Below, piece by piece: positions 1-7,310 of a stretch of 18,887 nt of DNA (position 1 is its first letter; every line of letters begins with the position of its first letter). Both the position numbers and the translations under genes were made by a program. The DNA lies in the NCBI GenBank assembly GCA_007118195.1, contig SKSA01000245.1:1-18887 (forward strand), read 5' to 3'. Source of the stretch: Anaerobacillus sp. (lineage in GTDB: Bacteria; Bacillota; Bacilli; Bacillales; Anaerobacillaceae). Under the pieces are notes generated by a model. The model was not told where the DNA came from and searched no databases. It was given only the letters and a program-made list of their open reading frames with translations.

Positions 1-35
1 AAATTGTACACTAAAACGCAATGGAGGTGACGGAA

Positions 36-866
36 ATGGCTCATCGTGAAAAAAGTCAACGTGGGGAAATTATAGCTGTTTGTAGCGCAAAGGGTGGAGT
101 TGGCCGAACTGTGTTAACCGTTAACCTCGCTATTGCACTTCGAAAGAAAAATATTCAAATTAGCGTAGTCGATGGTGACTTCCAGTTTGGTGATATTGGT
201 CTTGCATTAGATTTACAATCGACACTTAGTATTAAAGACATTATTGAGGAGGCTGAAAGTTTAGATCAATATAGTCTCGTAAACTTTTTAAATAAACATG
301 AAAGTGGCATTAAAGTTTTATCTGCACCCGACCGACCGGAATATGCGGACTTAATTACCGAGCCTCTTATTGATAAGGTACTAAATTTGTTAGCTTTAGA
401 GCATGATTATGTTTTAGCTGATACAGGCGTTGGTTTACAAGAGAAAAATCTTCCTTTTATTGAAAAAGCGGATCAAATTTTACTAGTGACAAATTTAGAG
501 ATGGCGACGTTAAAAAATACGAAGTTAATGTTAGAAACGATAGAGACGTTAGGTTTAGAAGATAAAGTACAGGTCGTTATCAATCGGTCAACGATGACGA
601 GTGTTATTAATGCAAGTGATGTCCCAGGAATTTTAGGGATTGGAGGCCCGTACTATATTCCGAATGATTTTAATATTGCCTCTCAATCTTTGAACATTGG
701 TATTCCTTTTGTGATTAATCAAGGAAAAACAGACATAGCAAAAGCTTATTTTAAAATGGCCGAACAATTAACGTCAAGGCGAGAAATTTCAGTATTTCAA
801 CAAAAAGAGCCATCCATTTGGTCAAAGCTTTTTCAACAGTCTAAACGGTTAAAGGAGGGTGGATGA
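36..866 (+). CDS. cpaE: CpaE/TadZ-like MinD/ParA-family ATPase of a Tad pilus locus
   Basis: MinD/ParA-type P-loop protein of 276 residues; in Tad systems this family localises the pilus machine to its site on the inner membrane. Seen directly: a deviant Walker A at residues 18-25 (AKGGVGRT) that keeps the signature lysine (K19) but has arginine (R24) where most ParA proteins have the P-loop lysine, followed by the DGDFQFGD switch/Walker A' region. The start at 36 is chosen because GGAGGTGA (23-30) sits 5 bases upstream; an in-frame ATG at 21 overlaps that site and an in-frame TAA lies at 12-14. It lacks the N-terminal receiver-like domain of long CpaE proteins. It ends 1 base before the cpaF start. 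Arg in the P-loop is seen in other CpaE/TadZ proteins, so it need not mean loss of function. The cpaE name rests mainly on its place before cpaF-tadB-tadC. Confidence 0.85.
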   Translation: MAHREKSQRGEIIAVCSAKGGVGRTVLTVNLAIALRKKNIQISVVDGDFQFGDIGLALDLQSTLSIKDIIEEAESLDQYSLVNFLNKHESGIKVLSAPDRPEYADLITEPLIDKVLNLLALEHDYVLADTGVGLQEKNLPFIEKADQILLVTNLEMATLKNTKLMLETIETLGLEDKVQVVINRSTMTSVINASDVPGILGIGGPYYIPNDFNIASQSLNIGIPFVINQGKTDIAKAYFKMAEQLTSRREISVFQQKEPSIWSKLFQQSKRLKEGG

Positions 867-867
867 T

Positions 868-2307
868 TTGAGTCTTTTAAAGCGAATTCAAGAAAAGAAA
901 GTGGAGCAACCCGAGAAAGAGGTTAAAGGGGAACCGACTTCAACTCCGAAAAAAGATTTTGTCACAGCTTTTAGACAAACGAAAGAATCGAAGCCGTCTC
1001 GTGAAAAGATTGTAACAGGAAAACAGAAACAAAGGCGAAAAGAGTTAACGAGACATCAAGAGTTAAAAGCAAGACTCCACAAAAAAATCATTACCGAATA
1101 TAAAGATGCAGAAGTAGAAGAGATTGTTGAGAAACTAGATGAATTAGCGATTGAAATCATTAAAGAAGATGAAAATTTTCGTGGTAACATTGATCGAAAA
1201 AAAGTAGTTACAGAATTAATGAATGATTTAACTGGTTTTGGACCGATCAATCCTTTACTTATGGACCCAGAAATTTCAGAAGTAATGGTCAACGGACCGA
1301 GTCAAGTTTTCGTCGAGCGAAAAGGTAAAATTGAGCTTTCTGATGTAACGTTTCGCGATGATGAGCATGTTCTACAAGTCATTGATAAAATTGTTGCTCC
1401 AATTGGCAGAAGAATTGATGAAAGTAGTCCGATGGTTGATGCCAGATTACCAGACGGATCGAGGGTGAATGCGATTATTCCACCATTATCATTAGTTGGA
1501 CCAACAGTTACGATCCGAAAGTTTTCTCAAGATCCATTTCAAATTGATGACCTTATAAGTTTTGGTACTGTCACTCCTGAAATGGCAACATTTATTGAAG
1601 CGTGTGTCAAAGCGAATTTAAACATTTTTGTCAGTGGTGGTACAGGTTCAGGGAAAACGACGACATTAAACGTTCTCTCATCTTTCATTCCAAATAATCA
1701 ACGTATTATTACGATTGAGGATGCTGCTGAGCTGCAGCTTTGGCAAGATCATGTCGTTTCGCTAGAATCGCGTCCGCCAAACATAGAAGGAAAAGGCGGG
1801 ATTACAATTCGCGATCTCGTTCGTAACTCACTCAGGATGCGGCCAGATCGGATTGTGATTGGCGAGGTTCGTGGTGGCGAGGCACTAGACATGCTACAAG
1901 CGATGAACACAGGTCATGATGGATCGCTTGCAACAGGTCACTCTAACAGTCCTCGTGATATGATCTCAAGACTTGAAACAATGGTACTCTTAGCAGGGAT
2001 TGATCTTCCTATTAAAGCAATCCGTGAACAAATTGCTGGAGCTATTGATGTCATTATCCAGCAAACAAGGCTAAAGGATGGGACAAGAAAAATTGTAAAT
2101 ATTACCGAAGTTCAAGGAATGGAAGGAGACGTTATTGTTCTTCAAGATATTTTTGCGTTTCAACAAGAAGGGGTAGACGAAGAAGGGAAAATTATCGGTC
2201 GACTCGTTCCGACTGGAGTAAGACCTAAATTTTATAGTCGCTTAGAAAGCTCGGGCATCCACATTCCACCAAACGTATTTATCGATGAGGAGGATTGGGG
2301 CGAATGA
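868..2307 (+). CDS. cpaF: CpaF/TadA secretion ATPase (Tad/Flp pilus assembly)
   Basis: Type II/IV secretion superfamily ATPase; hexamers of this family power assembly of Flp pili from the cytoplasmic face of the membrane. The 479-residue protein has a charged, Lys/Glu-rich N-terminus (about 1-80), an N-terminal domain including [20 protein letters not shown], and a RecA-like core. Walker [10 protein letters not shown] is at residues 257-265; the Walker B region [19 protein letters not shown] and the downstream His box [13 protein letters not shown] are intact. Start: GTG at 859 directly abuts the GGAGG at 854-858, so TTG at 868, with about 9 bases of spacing, is the better start and gives [11 protein letters not shown]. 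It is translationally coupled to cpaE upstream and shares an ATGA overlap with tadB downstream. Family assignment is very secure; the substrate pilin is not visible here. Confidence 0.95.
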   Translation: MSLLKRIQEKKVEQPEKEVKGEPTSTPKKDFVTAFRQTKESKPSREKIVTGKQKQRRKELTRHQELKARLHKKIITEYKDAEVEEIVEKLDELAIEIIKEDENFRGNIDRKKVVTELMNDLTGFGPINPLLMDPEISEVMVNGPSQVFVERKGKIELSDVTFRDDEHVLQVIDKIVAPIGRRIDESSPMVDARLPDGSRVNAIIPPLSLVGPTVTIRKFSQDPFQIDDLISFGTVTPEMATFIEACVKANLNIFVSGGTGSGKTTTLNVLSSFIPNNQRIITIEDAAELQLWQDHVVSLESRPPNIEGKGGITIRDLVRNSLRMRPDRIVIGEVRGGEALDMLQAMNTGHDGSLATGHSNSPRDMISRLETMVLLAGIDLPIKAIREQIAGAIDVIIQQTRLKDGTRKIVNITEVQGMEGDVIVLQDIFAFQQEGVDEEGKIIGRLVPTGVRPKFYSRLESSGIHIPPNVFIDEEDWGE

Positions 2308-3269
2308 CATACTTACTGATCGTCCTCGTACTATTTTCCTCGTGTTTATTTTTTGTTGCTATTTTTCAATTGTTTTTTTTAACAGATAAGCGGCTGCAAA
2401 AACGAATCAAGCACTATTTACAAAAGGGGCCTGAGGGTAAAAAACTTGATCGTAAAAAATTCGATTTCATCGTACAATTTAGGGTTGCAAATCAGCAACT
2501 TAAAAATCGTCTTTTAACGAAAAAGAAAAATATTAAGTTAGAATTAATACTAAAAAGAGCAGGTGTACCTTTAAAACCGGAAGAATATTTACTTTTTCAA
2601 TTTATCTCAACGACATTGTTAGGGATGTTTTTATACATTTTTTCCGGGAACTTATTCTTTTTAATATTAGGTTTTGTCATCGGTTACTTTATCCCTGTTT
2701 GGTGGGTGAAAAAGAAACAAGCAGAACGGATGAAAAAATTTAATGAAAGTTTGCCAGATATGATTACGACAGTCGTTGGTTCACTTAGAGCAGGATTTAG
2801 TTTTCCGCAAGCGTTAAAAACCGTTGTTGAAGAAGCAAATGCACCAATGAAGGATGAAATGGAGATCGTTCTTCGAGAGATGCAATATGGTAGTTCGATT
2901 GAAGAGGCGTTAGCTAGTTTAAAAGAGCGAATGCCGAGTGAAGATTTAGAGCTAATGATTCAAGCAATTTTGATACAGAGGCAAGTCGGTGGTAATTTAG
3001 CTACAGTATTAGATAAAATTGTCGCAACGATTCGTGATCGAACGAGAATTCAGCAGCAAATCTTAACATTAACGGCTCAAGGGAGACTTTCAGGAATTGT
3101 TATTGGGTTATTACCAATTATATTAGCGATAGTTATCTACTTTATTGAGCCTGCCTATATAGGGACACTTTTTTCTCACCCAATCGGTCTTGGAATGATC
3201 GTGATTGGTATTTTCTCTGGGATCATTGGTTTTATTTTAATTCGAAAATTAACAGTAATTGAGGTGTAG
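2304..3269 (+). CDS. tadB: TadB-like inner-membrane platform protein
   Basis: One of the paired GspF-type (T2SF) platform proteins that sit in the membrane above the CpaF ATPase. The 321 residues comprise an N-terminal membrane segment, a basic cytoplasmic stretch, a hydrophobic pair near residues 105-145, the T2SF cytoplasmic domain (LPDMITTVVGSLRAGFSFPQ onward) and two C-terminal membrane helices. Start at 2304: the ATG overlaps the cpaF stop as ATGA and has GAGGAGG at 2287-2293 about 10 bases upstream; a TTG at 2295 is too close to that site. Order and coupling to cpaF and tadC are those of Tad loci. Confidence 0.92.
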   Translation: MTYLLIVLVLFSSCLFFVAIFQLFFLTDKRLQKRIKHYLQKGPEGKKLDRKKFDFIVQFRVANQQLKNRLLTKKKNIKLELILKRAGVPLKPEEYLLFQFISTTLLGMFLYIFSGNLFFLILGFVIGYFIPVWWVKKKQAERMKKFNESLPDMITTVVGSLRAGFSFPQALKTVVEEANAPMKDEMEIVLREMQYGSSIEEALASLKERMPSEDLELMIQAILIQRQVGGNLATVLDKIVATIRDRTRIQQQILTLTAQGRLSGIVIGLLPIILAIVIYFIEPAYIGTLFSHPIGLGMIVIGIFSGIIGFILIRKLTVIEV

Positions 3270-3273
3270 GGAG

Positions 3274-4185
3274 ATGGTTTATTTTACCTTTTTCTTTACG
3301 ATTACACTGTTCTTATATGCTTTTTTACTTTTTCATGACGAACGAAGGCAAAGAATTCAAAGGCGCATGGCAGTTTTCTTTAATAAAGAGAAACAAAAGC
3401 TCAATACTGAAGAGGAAGTGGCGCCTTCATTTTTTAGACGCGTATGTTATCCGATTTGGTTAGAAGTAAAAAAAAGCTTTAAACGGCGCGTTCCAGGTGA
3501 AAAAGAAGCGAAGTTGGAAATTAAGCTATTACAAGCAGGAAATCCGTTTGGAATGGCTACGGTTGAATTTCGATTGCTACAATTAGCGCTACTGCTTTTG
3601 TTGCCCTTCATTTTTGGAATTTATGCTGTAATGTTAAAAGCATCATTTGGCGCAGTCGTTGTATTCGGTTTATTTGGGTTAGTAATGAGTCTTTTTTTAC
3701 CGCATTTTTATTTGAAACAAAAAATTAAAACTCGGAGCCATTTGGGGCTAAAAGAATTACCAGATATTTTAGATTTACTGACAGTTAGTTTAGAGGCTGG
3801 TTTAGGGTTTGATGCTGCATTAAGTAAAGTTGTCGCTAAAAAAGATGGAGTCTTGTCACAAGAGTTTCATCGTTGTTTAGAGGAAATACGCCTCGGTAAA
3901 ACGAGGCGTGAAGCCCTTTTAGGGGTAAAGGAAAGGCTTGTCGTTGATGAAGTAAGTGTTTTGATCAGTAATATTTTGCAAGCAGAGAAGCTCGGTATAG
4001 GAATGGTCCAAGTGTTAAGAGTTCAGTCCAATGAAGTTCGGGAGCGGAGAAAGCAGCGGGCTGAAGAAGAAGCAATGAAAGCACCGATTAAAATGCTGTT
4101 CCCTCTTGTGCTTTTCATTTTTCCAAGTTTATTTATTGTCCTCTTAGGGCCAGCAGTTATTCAGTTTATGGAGGCTTTTAAGTAA
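3274..4185 (+). CDS. tadC: TadC-like inner-membrane platform protein
   Basis: Second T2SF platform protein, expected to pair with TadB. It is 303 residues: N-terminal membrane helix, basic linker, a hydrophobic pair (about 100-150), then a T2SF domain beginning LKELPDILDLLTVSLEAGLG and a final hydrophobic helix. Start at 3274 is supported by GAGGTG at 3261-3266; the upstream in-frame TTG at 3259 lies inside tadB. The gap to the tadB stop is 4 bases. It is the last gene before a strong terminator, so this transcription unit ends here without a pilin, TadE/F-type minor pilin or prepilin peptidase; these must be upstream or elsewhere. Confidence 0.92.
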   Translation: MVYFTFFFTITLFLYAFLLFHDERRQRIQRRMAVFFNKEKQKLNTEEEVAPSFFRRVCYPIWLEVKKSFKRRVPGEKEAKLEIKLLQAGNPFGMATVEFRLLQLALLLLLPFIFGIYAVMLKASFGAVVVFGLFGLVMSLFLPHFYLKQKIKTRSHLGLKELPDILDLLTVSLEAGLGFDAALSKVVAKKDGVLSQEFHRCLEEIRLGKTRREALLGVKERLVVDEVSVLISNILQAEKLGIGMVQVLRVQSNEVRERRKQRAEEEAMKAPIKMLFPLVLFIFPSLFIVLLGPAVIQFMEAFK

Positions 4186-4211
4186 AGATTGGTGTTAAAC
4201 AAAGTGAAATT

Positions 4212-4244
4212 AAGAAAGCGGCTGCTAGTAGCAGCCGCTTTCTT
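4212..4244. terminator. Bidirectional hairpin terminator between tadC and modC
   Basis: A perfect 15-bp stem (4212-4226 with 4230-4244) closed by a 3-base loop, with a GC-rich core and A-rich/T-rich ends on both sides. Placed between the convergent tadC and modC ends, it can serve both strands. Confidence 0.85.
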
Positions 4245-4245
4245 G

Positions 4246-4297
4246 TGCGTCTCAGGTGGACAAATCAGCGAAATGTCCACGAGCGGTGTCAGACACC
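4246..4297. repeat. Repeat-like intergenic module with two small inverted repeats, overlapping the modC stop
   Basis: It contains GTGGACA (4256-4262) facing TGTCCAC (4274-4280) across 11 bases, then the palindrome GGTGTC-A-GACACC (4285-4297). The modC stop codon (TGA, 4289-4291) lies in that palindrome, so the last codons of modC are made of this module. From memory, similar modules are dispersed in bacilli; a second repeat-like stretch with a related GTGCCAGAC string is at the right edge of the window. Copy number cannot be checked here. Confidence 0.5.
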
Positions 4298-5323
4298 TAA
4301 GAGGAACAGCTTTTCGGGTGGTAGGTGAAGCATTATGTCGCCTTCGCTAATTTGAGTTACGGTAGCTTTTGGAACGTCTACTTTAAAGAGTAATGGCCCG
4401 ACAGTGACTGTGACAGTGGAATGATCAATGCCTTCAACGATGCTACGTACTTTGAATTCAAACGTATTCGCCTCGCTACTGCTTGGCACAAAAGTAATAT
4501 CGTAGTTGTGAATGCCGACATATTTCCCATGTGTTATACTCGTGCCAACTACTTTTAACTGTAAGTCATTAACGATTATTAAACTTCCCTCAAATGAATC
4601 GATCTCGTAAATGTTTTCACAACCAACAATTCGCGCGGCCGCCTTATTCACAGGTCGTGTTAATACTTCTCCCTTTTCGCCAAATTGAATATTGCTACCA
4701 CTATCATAAAGGCATATATAATCACAAAGGCGATACGCTTCCTCGATATTATGAGTCACGAAAAGGACGACACCAGAAAAGTTGTGTTTAATAATTTCTA
4801 ATAGCTCTAGCTCTAACATTTTCTTCACATGCTGATCTAATGCCGAAAACGGCTCATCTAAAAGGAGAATATCTGGCTCAGTGACAAGTGTCCTTGCTAG
4901 GGCGACCCGTTGTTGTTGACCACCGGATAGTTCATTCGGATAACGTTTCGCTAACCCTTCAAGTTGAACGGTTTCCAAAATACTCCTTACCTTTTGTTGT
5001 TTTTCTTGTTTTGAAAGTCCCGCAAGACCATAGCCGATATTCTCGGCAACTGTTAGGTGAGGAAAAAGAGCATAGTTTTGGAAAACATAACCAACACTAC
5101 GTAAACGGGTTGGAATATTCACCCTTTTTTTATCATCAAAAAGAACTCGTTCATCAATGGCAATTCGTCCTGAATCTGGCTTTAATAGTCCTGCTATTGC
5201 TTGTAATGTTAAACTTTTCCCACAACCAGAAGGTCCTAAAAGACCGACGATCCCCTTTTTTACTTGGAAATCGACATCTAAATGGAAGTCACCGAGCGAC
5301 TTATTAATTTTTACATCTAACAT
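4289..5323 (-). CDS. modC: Molybdate ABC transporter ATP-binding protein ModC
   Basis: ATPase subunit that drives molybdate import through ModB. The 344-residue protein has Walker A GPSGCGKS at residues 30-37, Q-loop region FQNYALFPHLTV, signature LSGGQQQRVALARTL, Walker B DILLLDEPFSALD and the switch His in FVTHN. A C-terminal region of about 110 residues fits the regulatory/TOBE-like part of the family. Its start overlaps the modB stop by one base (TAATG), implying coupled translation; an AAGGGGG-type site lies just upstream. The C-terminal end (FLLGV) is read from the repeat-like module at 4246-4297. Sulfate/iron ATPases of the same superfamily are alternatives, but modA and modB neighbours make ModC the best call. 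Confidence 0.92.
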   Translation of the reverse strand: MLDVKINKSLGDFHLDVDFQVKKGIVGLLGPSGCGKSLTLQAIAGLLKPDSGRIAIDERVLFDDKKRVNIPTRLRSVGYVFQNYALFPHLTVAENIGYGLAGLSKQEKQQKVRSILETVQLEGLAKRYPNELSGGQQQRVALARTLVTEPDILLLDEPFSALDQHVKKMLELELLEIIKHNFSGVVLFVTHNIEEAYRLCDYICLYDSGSNIQFGEKGEVLTRPVNKAAARIVGCENIYEIDSFEGSLIIVNDLQLKVVGTSITHGKYVGIHNYDITFVPSSSEANTFEFKVRSIVEGIDHSTVTVTVGPLLFKVDVPKATVTQISEGDIMLHLPPEKLFLLGV

Positions 5324-6003
5324 TAATTAGCGCCCCCTTTCGAAACCCGCTTTTCAAGGCGATTAATTGTGTATAGAACGAAAAGGGAGACAGCGGTCAT
5401 AATAAAGACCAGCACGTTTGCGAGGTCTCGATTTCCTGCTAAAAGAGCATCATAAATGGCAATCGGCATCGTCATCGTTTGGTTAGGAATGCTACCAGCG
5501 ACCATTAATGTTGTCCCAAAATCCCCTAACGCTCGGGCAAACCCTAACGTAATCCCAGCAGCAATTCCCCTCCATGCAAGTGGAACAATGATCGTTAAAA
5601 AAATGTTAAATTCCGTTCTACCTAACACACGAGCAGCATTAACGACATTTAGGTCAATTCCTAAAAATGCCGCTTTCGCTGATTTAATTAAAAATGGAAT
5701 GGATACGACGGTTGCAGCAATAACTGCACCTGTTGGTGTGAAAACGATCATAATGTTAAAGCGTTCTTCAAGAAAGCTACCAATTGCGCTGTTCCTCCCT
5801 AAAAGCACGAGTAAATAATAACCTAGCACTGTTGGTGGAAGGACAATCGGAAGTGTAATAACGGTATCTAAAAAGTCAGCGACCCTCCCACGGGCACGAC
5901 TTAAATAATAAGCGGTAGGAAGTCCAATTATAATGGTGATGAGAGTTGCCGTTAATGCAACTCTTAAAGACAAATATAATGGAAATAAATTTATTTGATC
6001 CAT
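5323..6003 (-). CDS. modB: Molybdate ABC transporter permease ModB
   Basis: Membrane channel subunit of the ModABC importer. At 226 residues it has the usual ModB length, about five or six hydrophobic helices, and the cytoplasmic EAA-type loop (AARVLGRTEFNIFLTIIVPL) that contacts ModC. The conserved segments LPIVLPPTVLGYYLL and GFARALGDFGTTLMVAGSIP are typical of ModB. The ATG at 6003 has AAGGAG a few bases upstream, and it lies 11 bases after the modA stop. Confidence 0.94.
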   Translation of the reverse strand: MDQINLFPLYLSLRVALTATLITIIIGLPTAYYLSRARGRVADFLDTVITLPIVLPPTVLGYYLLVLLGRNSAIGSFLEERFNIMIVFTPTGAVIAATVVSIPFLIKSAKAAFLGIDLNVVNAARVLGRTEFNIFLTIIVPLAWRGIAAGITLGFARALGDFGTTLMVAGSIPNQTMTMPIAIYDALLAGNRDLANVLVFIMTAVSLFVLYTINRLEKRVSKGGAN

Positions 6004-6014
6004 AGTGAAACTCC

Positions 6015-6785
6015 TTAAGGGATGTCATACCCGTACTTCATTAACGTTTGTTGCCCTCGTTCACTTAATAAGAAATCAATAAAAGCTTGAGATGCTTCTT
6101 GTTTTTCCGATCTCTTCAAAATTGAAATCGAGTGGTTTAAAGGCTCATGTAACTGCGCGTTTATCGGTGTAAAAGTTAATGTTTCTTCATCTTTTAATGA
6201 TAAAGCGATCACCGCAGCTTCGACATTTTTCGTTTGTAATAATGTTAACGTATCGGAGATATTTCTTCCGTACACTAGCTTTTCTTCTACCTTATCCCAT
6301 ACGTCTGCTTGTTCAAGTGCTTGTTTCGCAGCCGTTCCGTACGGGGCATGCTCTGGGTTAGCAATAGCTATTTTGACAATATTGTCATTAAGAAGGTCCT
6401 CAAATGTTTCGACTTGTAAACTACTTTCCTTTAGTGTCGAAAAGCCAATCTTTCCAAATGCATATTTCGTAAAGTTTTCTTCAAGTAATAAACCTTCATT
6501 TTCTAATTGGACTAGAAAATCGATACTGGCTGGAGTGAAGATATCGTATGGGGCACCGTTAATGATTTGATCTGCTAGTTGCCCAGAAGAACCAAAACTA
6601 AAAACTAATTCAATTGGGTGCTCTTCTTCAAATTTTTCCCCTAATTCAGTAAATACTTGTACTAAGTTACTAGCTGCAGCAATGTGGAGCTGTTGTTTGC
6701 TCTCACTAGCGCTATTAATACAACCGAGCGAAATAGATATAAATAAAATCATGATGATTGTTAAAGAAACTCTTATTATCGCCAT
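6015..6785 (-). CDS. modA: Molybdate-binding lipoprotein ModA
   Basis: Periplasmic-type binding protein that captures molybdate (possibly tungstate) and delivers it to ModBC. The start is ATG at 6785, because AAGGAG at 6800-6795 gives 9 bases of spacing; the TTG at 6791 is only 3 bases away. The 256-residue product begins with a short hydrophobic signal ending in ISLGC, so Cys22 is the likely lipid anchor (the -3 position is Ser rather than Leu, a slightly unusual lipobox). Family motifs: AAASNLVQVFTELGEKFE, FSFGSSGQLADQIINGAP and the C-terminal FIDFLLSERGQ. First gene of modABC. No molybdenum-cofactor or modE-like gene is in the window, so regulation cannot be read here. Confidence 0.94.
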   Translation of the reverse strand: MAIIRVSLTIIMILFISISLGCINSASESKQQLHIAAASNLVQVFTELGEKFEEEHPIELVFSFGSSGQLADQIINGAPYDIFTPASIDFLVQLENEGLLLEENFTKYAFGKIGFSTLKESSLQVETFEDLLNDNIVKIAIANPEHAPYGTAAKQALEQADVWDKVEEKLVYGRNISDTLTLLQTKNVEAAVIALSLKDEETLTFTPINAQLHEPLNHSISILKRSEKQEASQAFIDFLLSERGQQTLMKYGYDIP

Positions 6786-6807
6786 GCCCAATTACTCCTT
6801 TTTTGTT

Positions 6808-6835
6808 TATATATAAAACCCTCATGCCGTAGCAA
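6808..6835 (-). promoter_or_regulatory. Possible sigma-A promoter for modABC
   Basis: On the minus strand TTGCTA (6835-6830) is followed after 16 bases by TATATA (6813-6808), or after 17 by ATATAA. The predicted start near 6801 would leave a very short leader carrying the modA ribosome binding site. Weak call; an alternative promoter could lie upstream of the decayed gene. Confidence 0.35.
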
Positions 6836-6846
6836 CGTCACCAAAG

Positions 6847-7089
6847 CTACTGACCGTGGGTCACACGATGGAATACATCTTCGAGATTACTCCATGCAGC
6901 TTTGCGACGAAAAATCATGATTTGAAGCGTTACTAGCATACTGACTTCAATAACATCATGAAATACCTCTTGGAGAAAGCTTCATGAAGGTTTGCGACGA
7001 GTAAACGCAGGAGCATCTCCTTCTAACATGTAAAAGTCAGTTTTTTCCTTTCCAACTAACCAACTGTCCAACTCTTTTACATATAAAAC
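6847..7089 (-). pseudogene. Decayed small protein gene of unknown function with an internal duplication
   Basis: On the minus strand one frame between a TAA (7092-7090) and a TAG (6849-6847) reads 80 protein-like codons interrupted by a single TGA at 6984-6982. The translation contains KELDSWLVGKEKTDFYMLEG, then FTRRKPS, stop, SFLQEVFHDVIEVSM, then FRRKAAWSNLEDVFHRVTHG. The two FxRRKxx(W/stop)SxL(Q/E)(E/D)VFH blocks are 30 codons apart, and the TGA sits where the second copy has TGG (Trp). An ATG at 7082 with AGGA about 10 bases upstream is one base out of frame, suggesting a second lesion at codon 2. I do not recognise the family. A conserved structured RNA is the main alternative. It lies directly upstream of modA on the same strand. 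Confidence 0.5.
6851..7030 (-). repeat. Imperfect tandem duplication, 90-bp period
   Basis: Two adjacent units (7030-6941 and 6940-6851 on the minus strand). The identical 10-mer TCGTCGCAAA occurs in both (7000-6991 and 6910-6901); the following 40 bases match at about 70% without gaps, and each unit opens with an ATG-YTAG-like start. Because 90 is a multiple of three, the reading frame of the decayed gene is kept through both copies. Confidence 0.6.
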
Positions 7090-7310
7090 TTATCCTATTA
7101 TATAATAACAAACTTATAATAAGTTAAAAATTATTTTAAATACAGCAACGACAAAATTTTTACAAAAAACTGTCGAATGAGATAGACTTTTCGCATTTTT
7201 ATTGTAAAAATAGGTATATAGACTACATAAAAAAGGGTTTTAGCGACTAGCGCATAAAGTATTCTGAAGATCGCTTAAGGGCAATCATATATAATTTAAG
7301 GGGAGAAAAA
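7090..7310. other. AT-rich intergenic region upstream of the diguanylate cyclase
   Basis: No gene seen. It holds a perfect 15-base palindrome AACTTATAATAAGTT (7111-7125), which could be an operator or simply AT-rich sequence, and a -10-like TATAAT on the minus strand (7102-7097) just before the decayed gene. Toward the cyclase, TTGTAA and TACATA are spaced by 16 bases, a weak promoter candidate. A ribosome binding site AAGGGGAG (about 7298-7305) precedes the cyclase start. Confidence 0.35.

Noticed and set aside
1..30. Possible 3' end of an upstream gene (frame 1 reads KLYTKTQWR then TGA at 28-30; frame 3 reads IVH then TAA at 12-14)
   Set aside because: Ten codons or fewer are too little to support either frame; an upstream Tad gene such as cpaB is expected but cannot be shown.
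4888..5307. 139-residue plus-strand frame inside modC
   Set aside because: It is antisense to a well-conserved ATPase with all its motifs; no family features in the translation.
5456..5818. 120-residue plus-strand frame inside modB
   Set aside because: Shadow of the modB coding strand; no independent start signal.
6786..7089. Molybdenum-cofactor riboswitch upstream of modA
   Set aside because: The region is better explained by a decayed coding sequence, and I see no recognisable riboswitch core.
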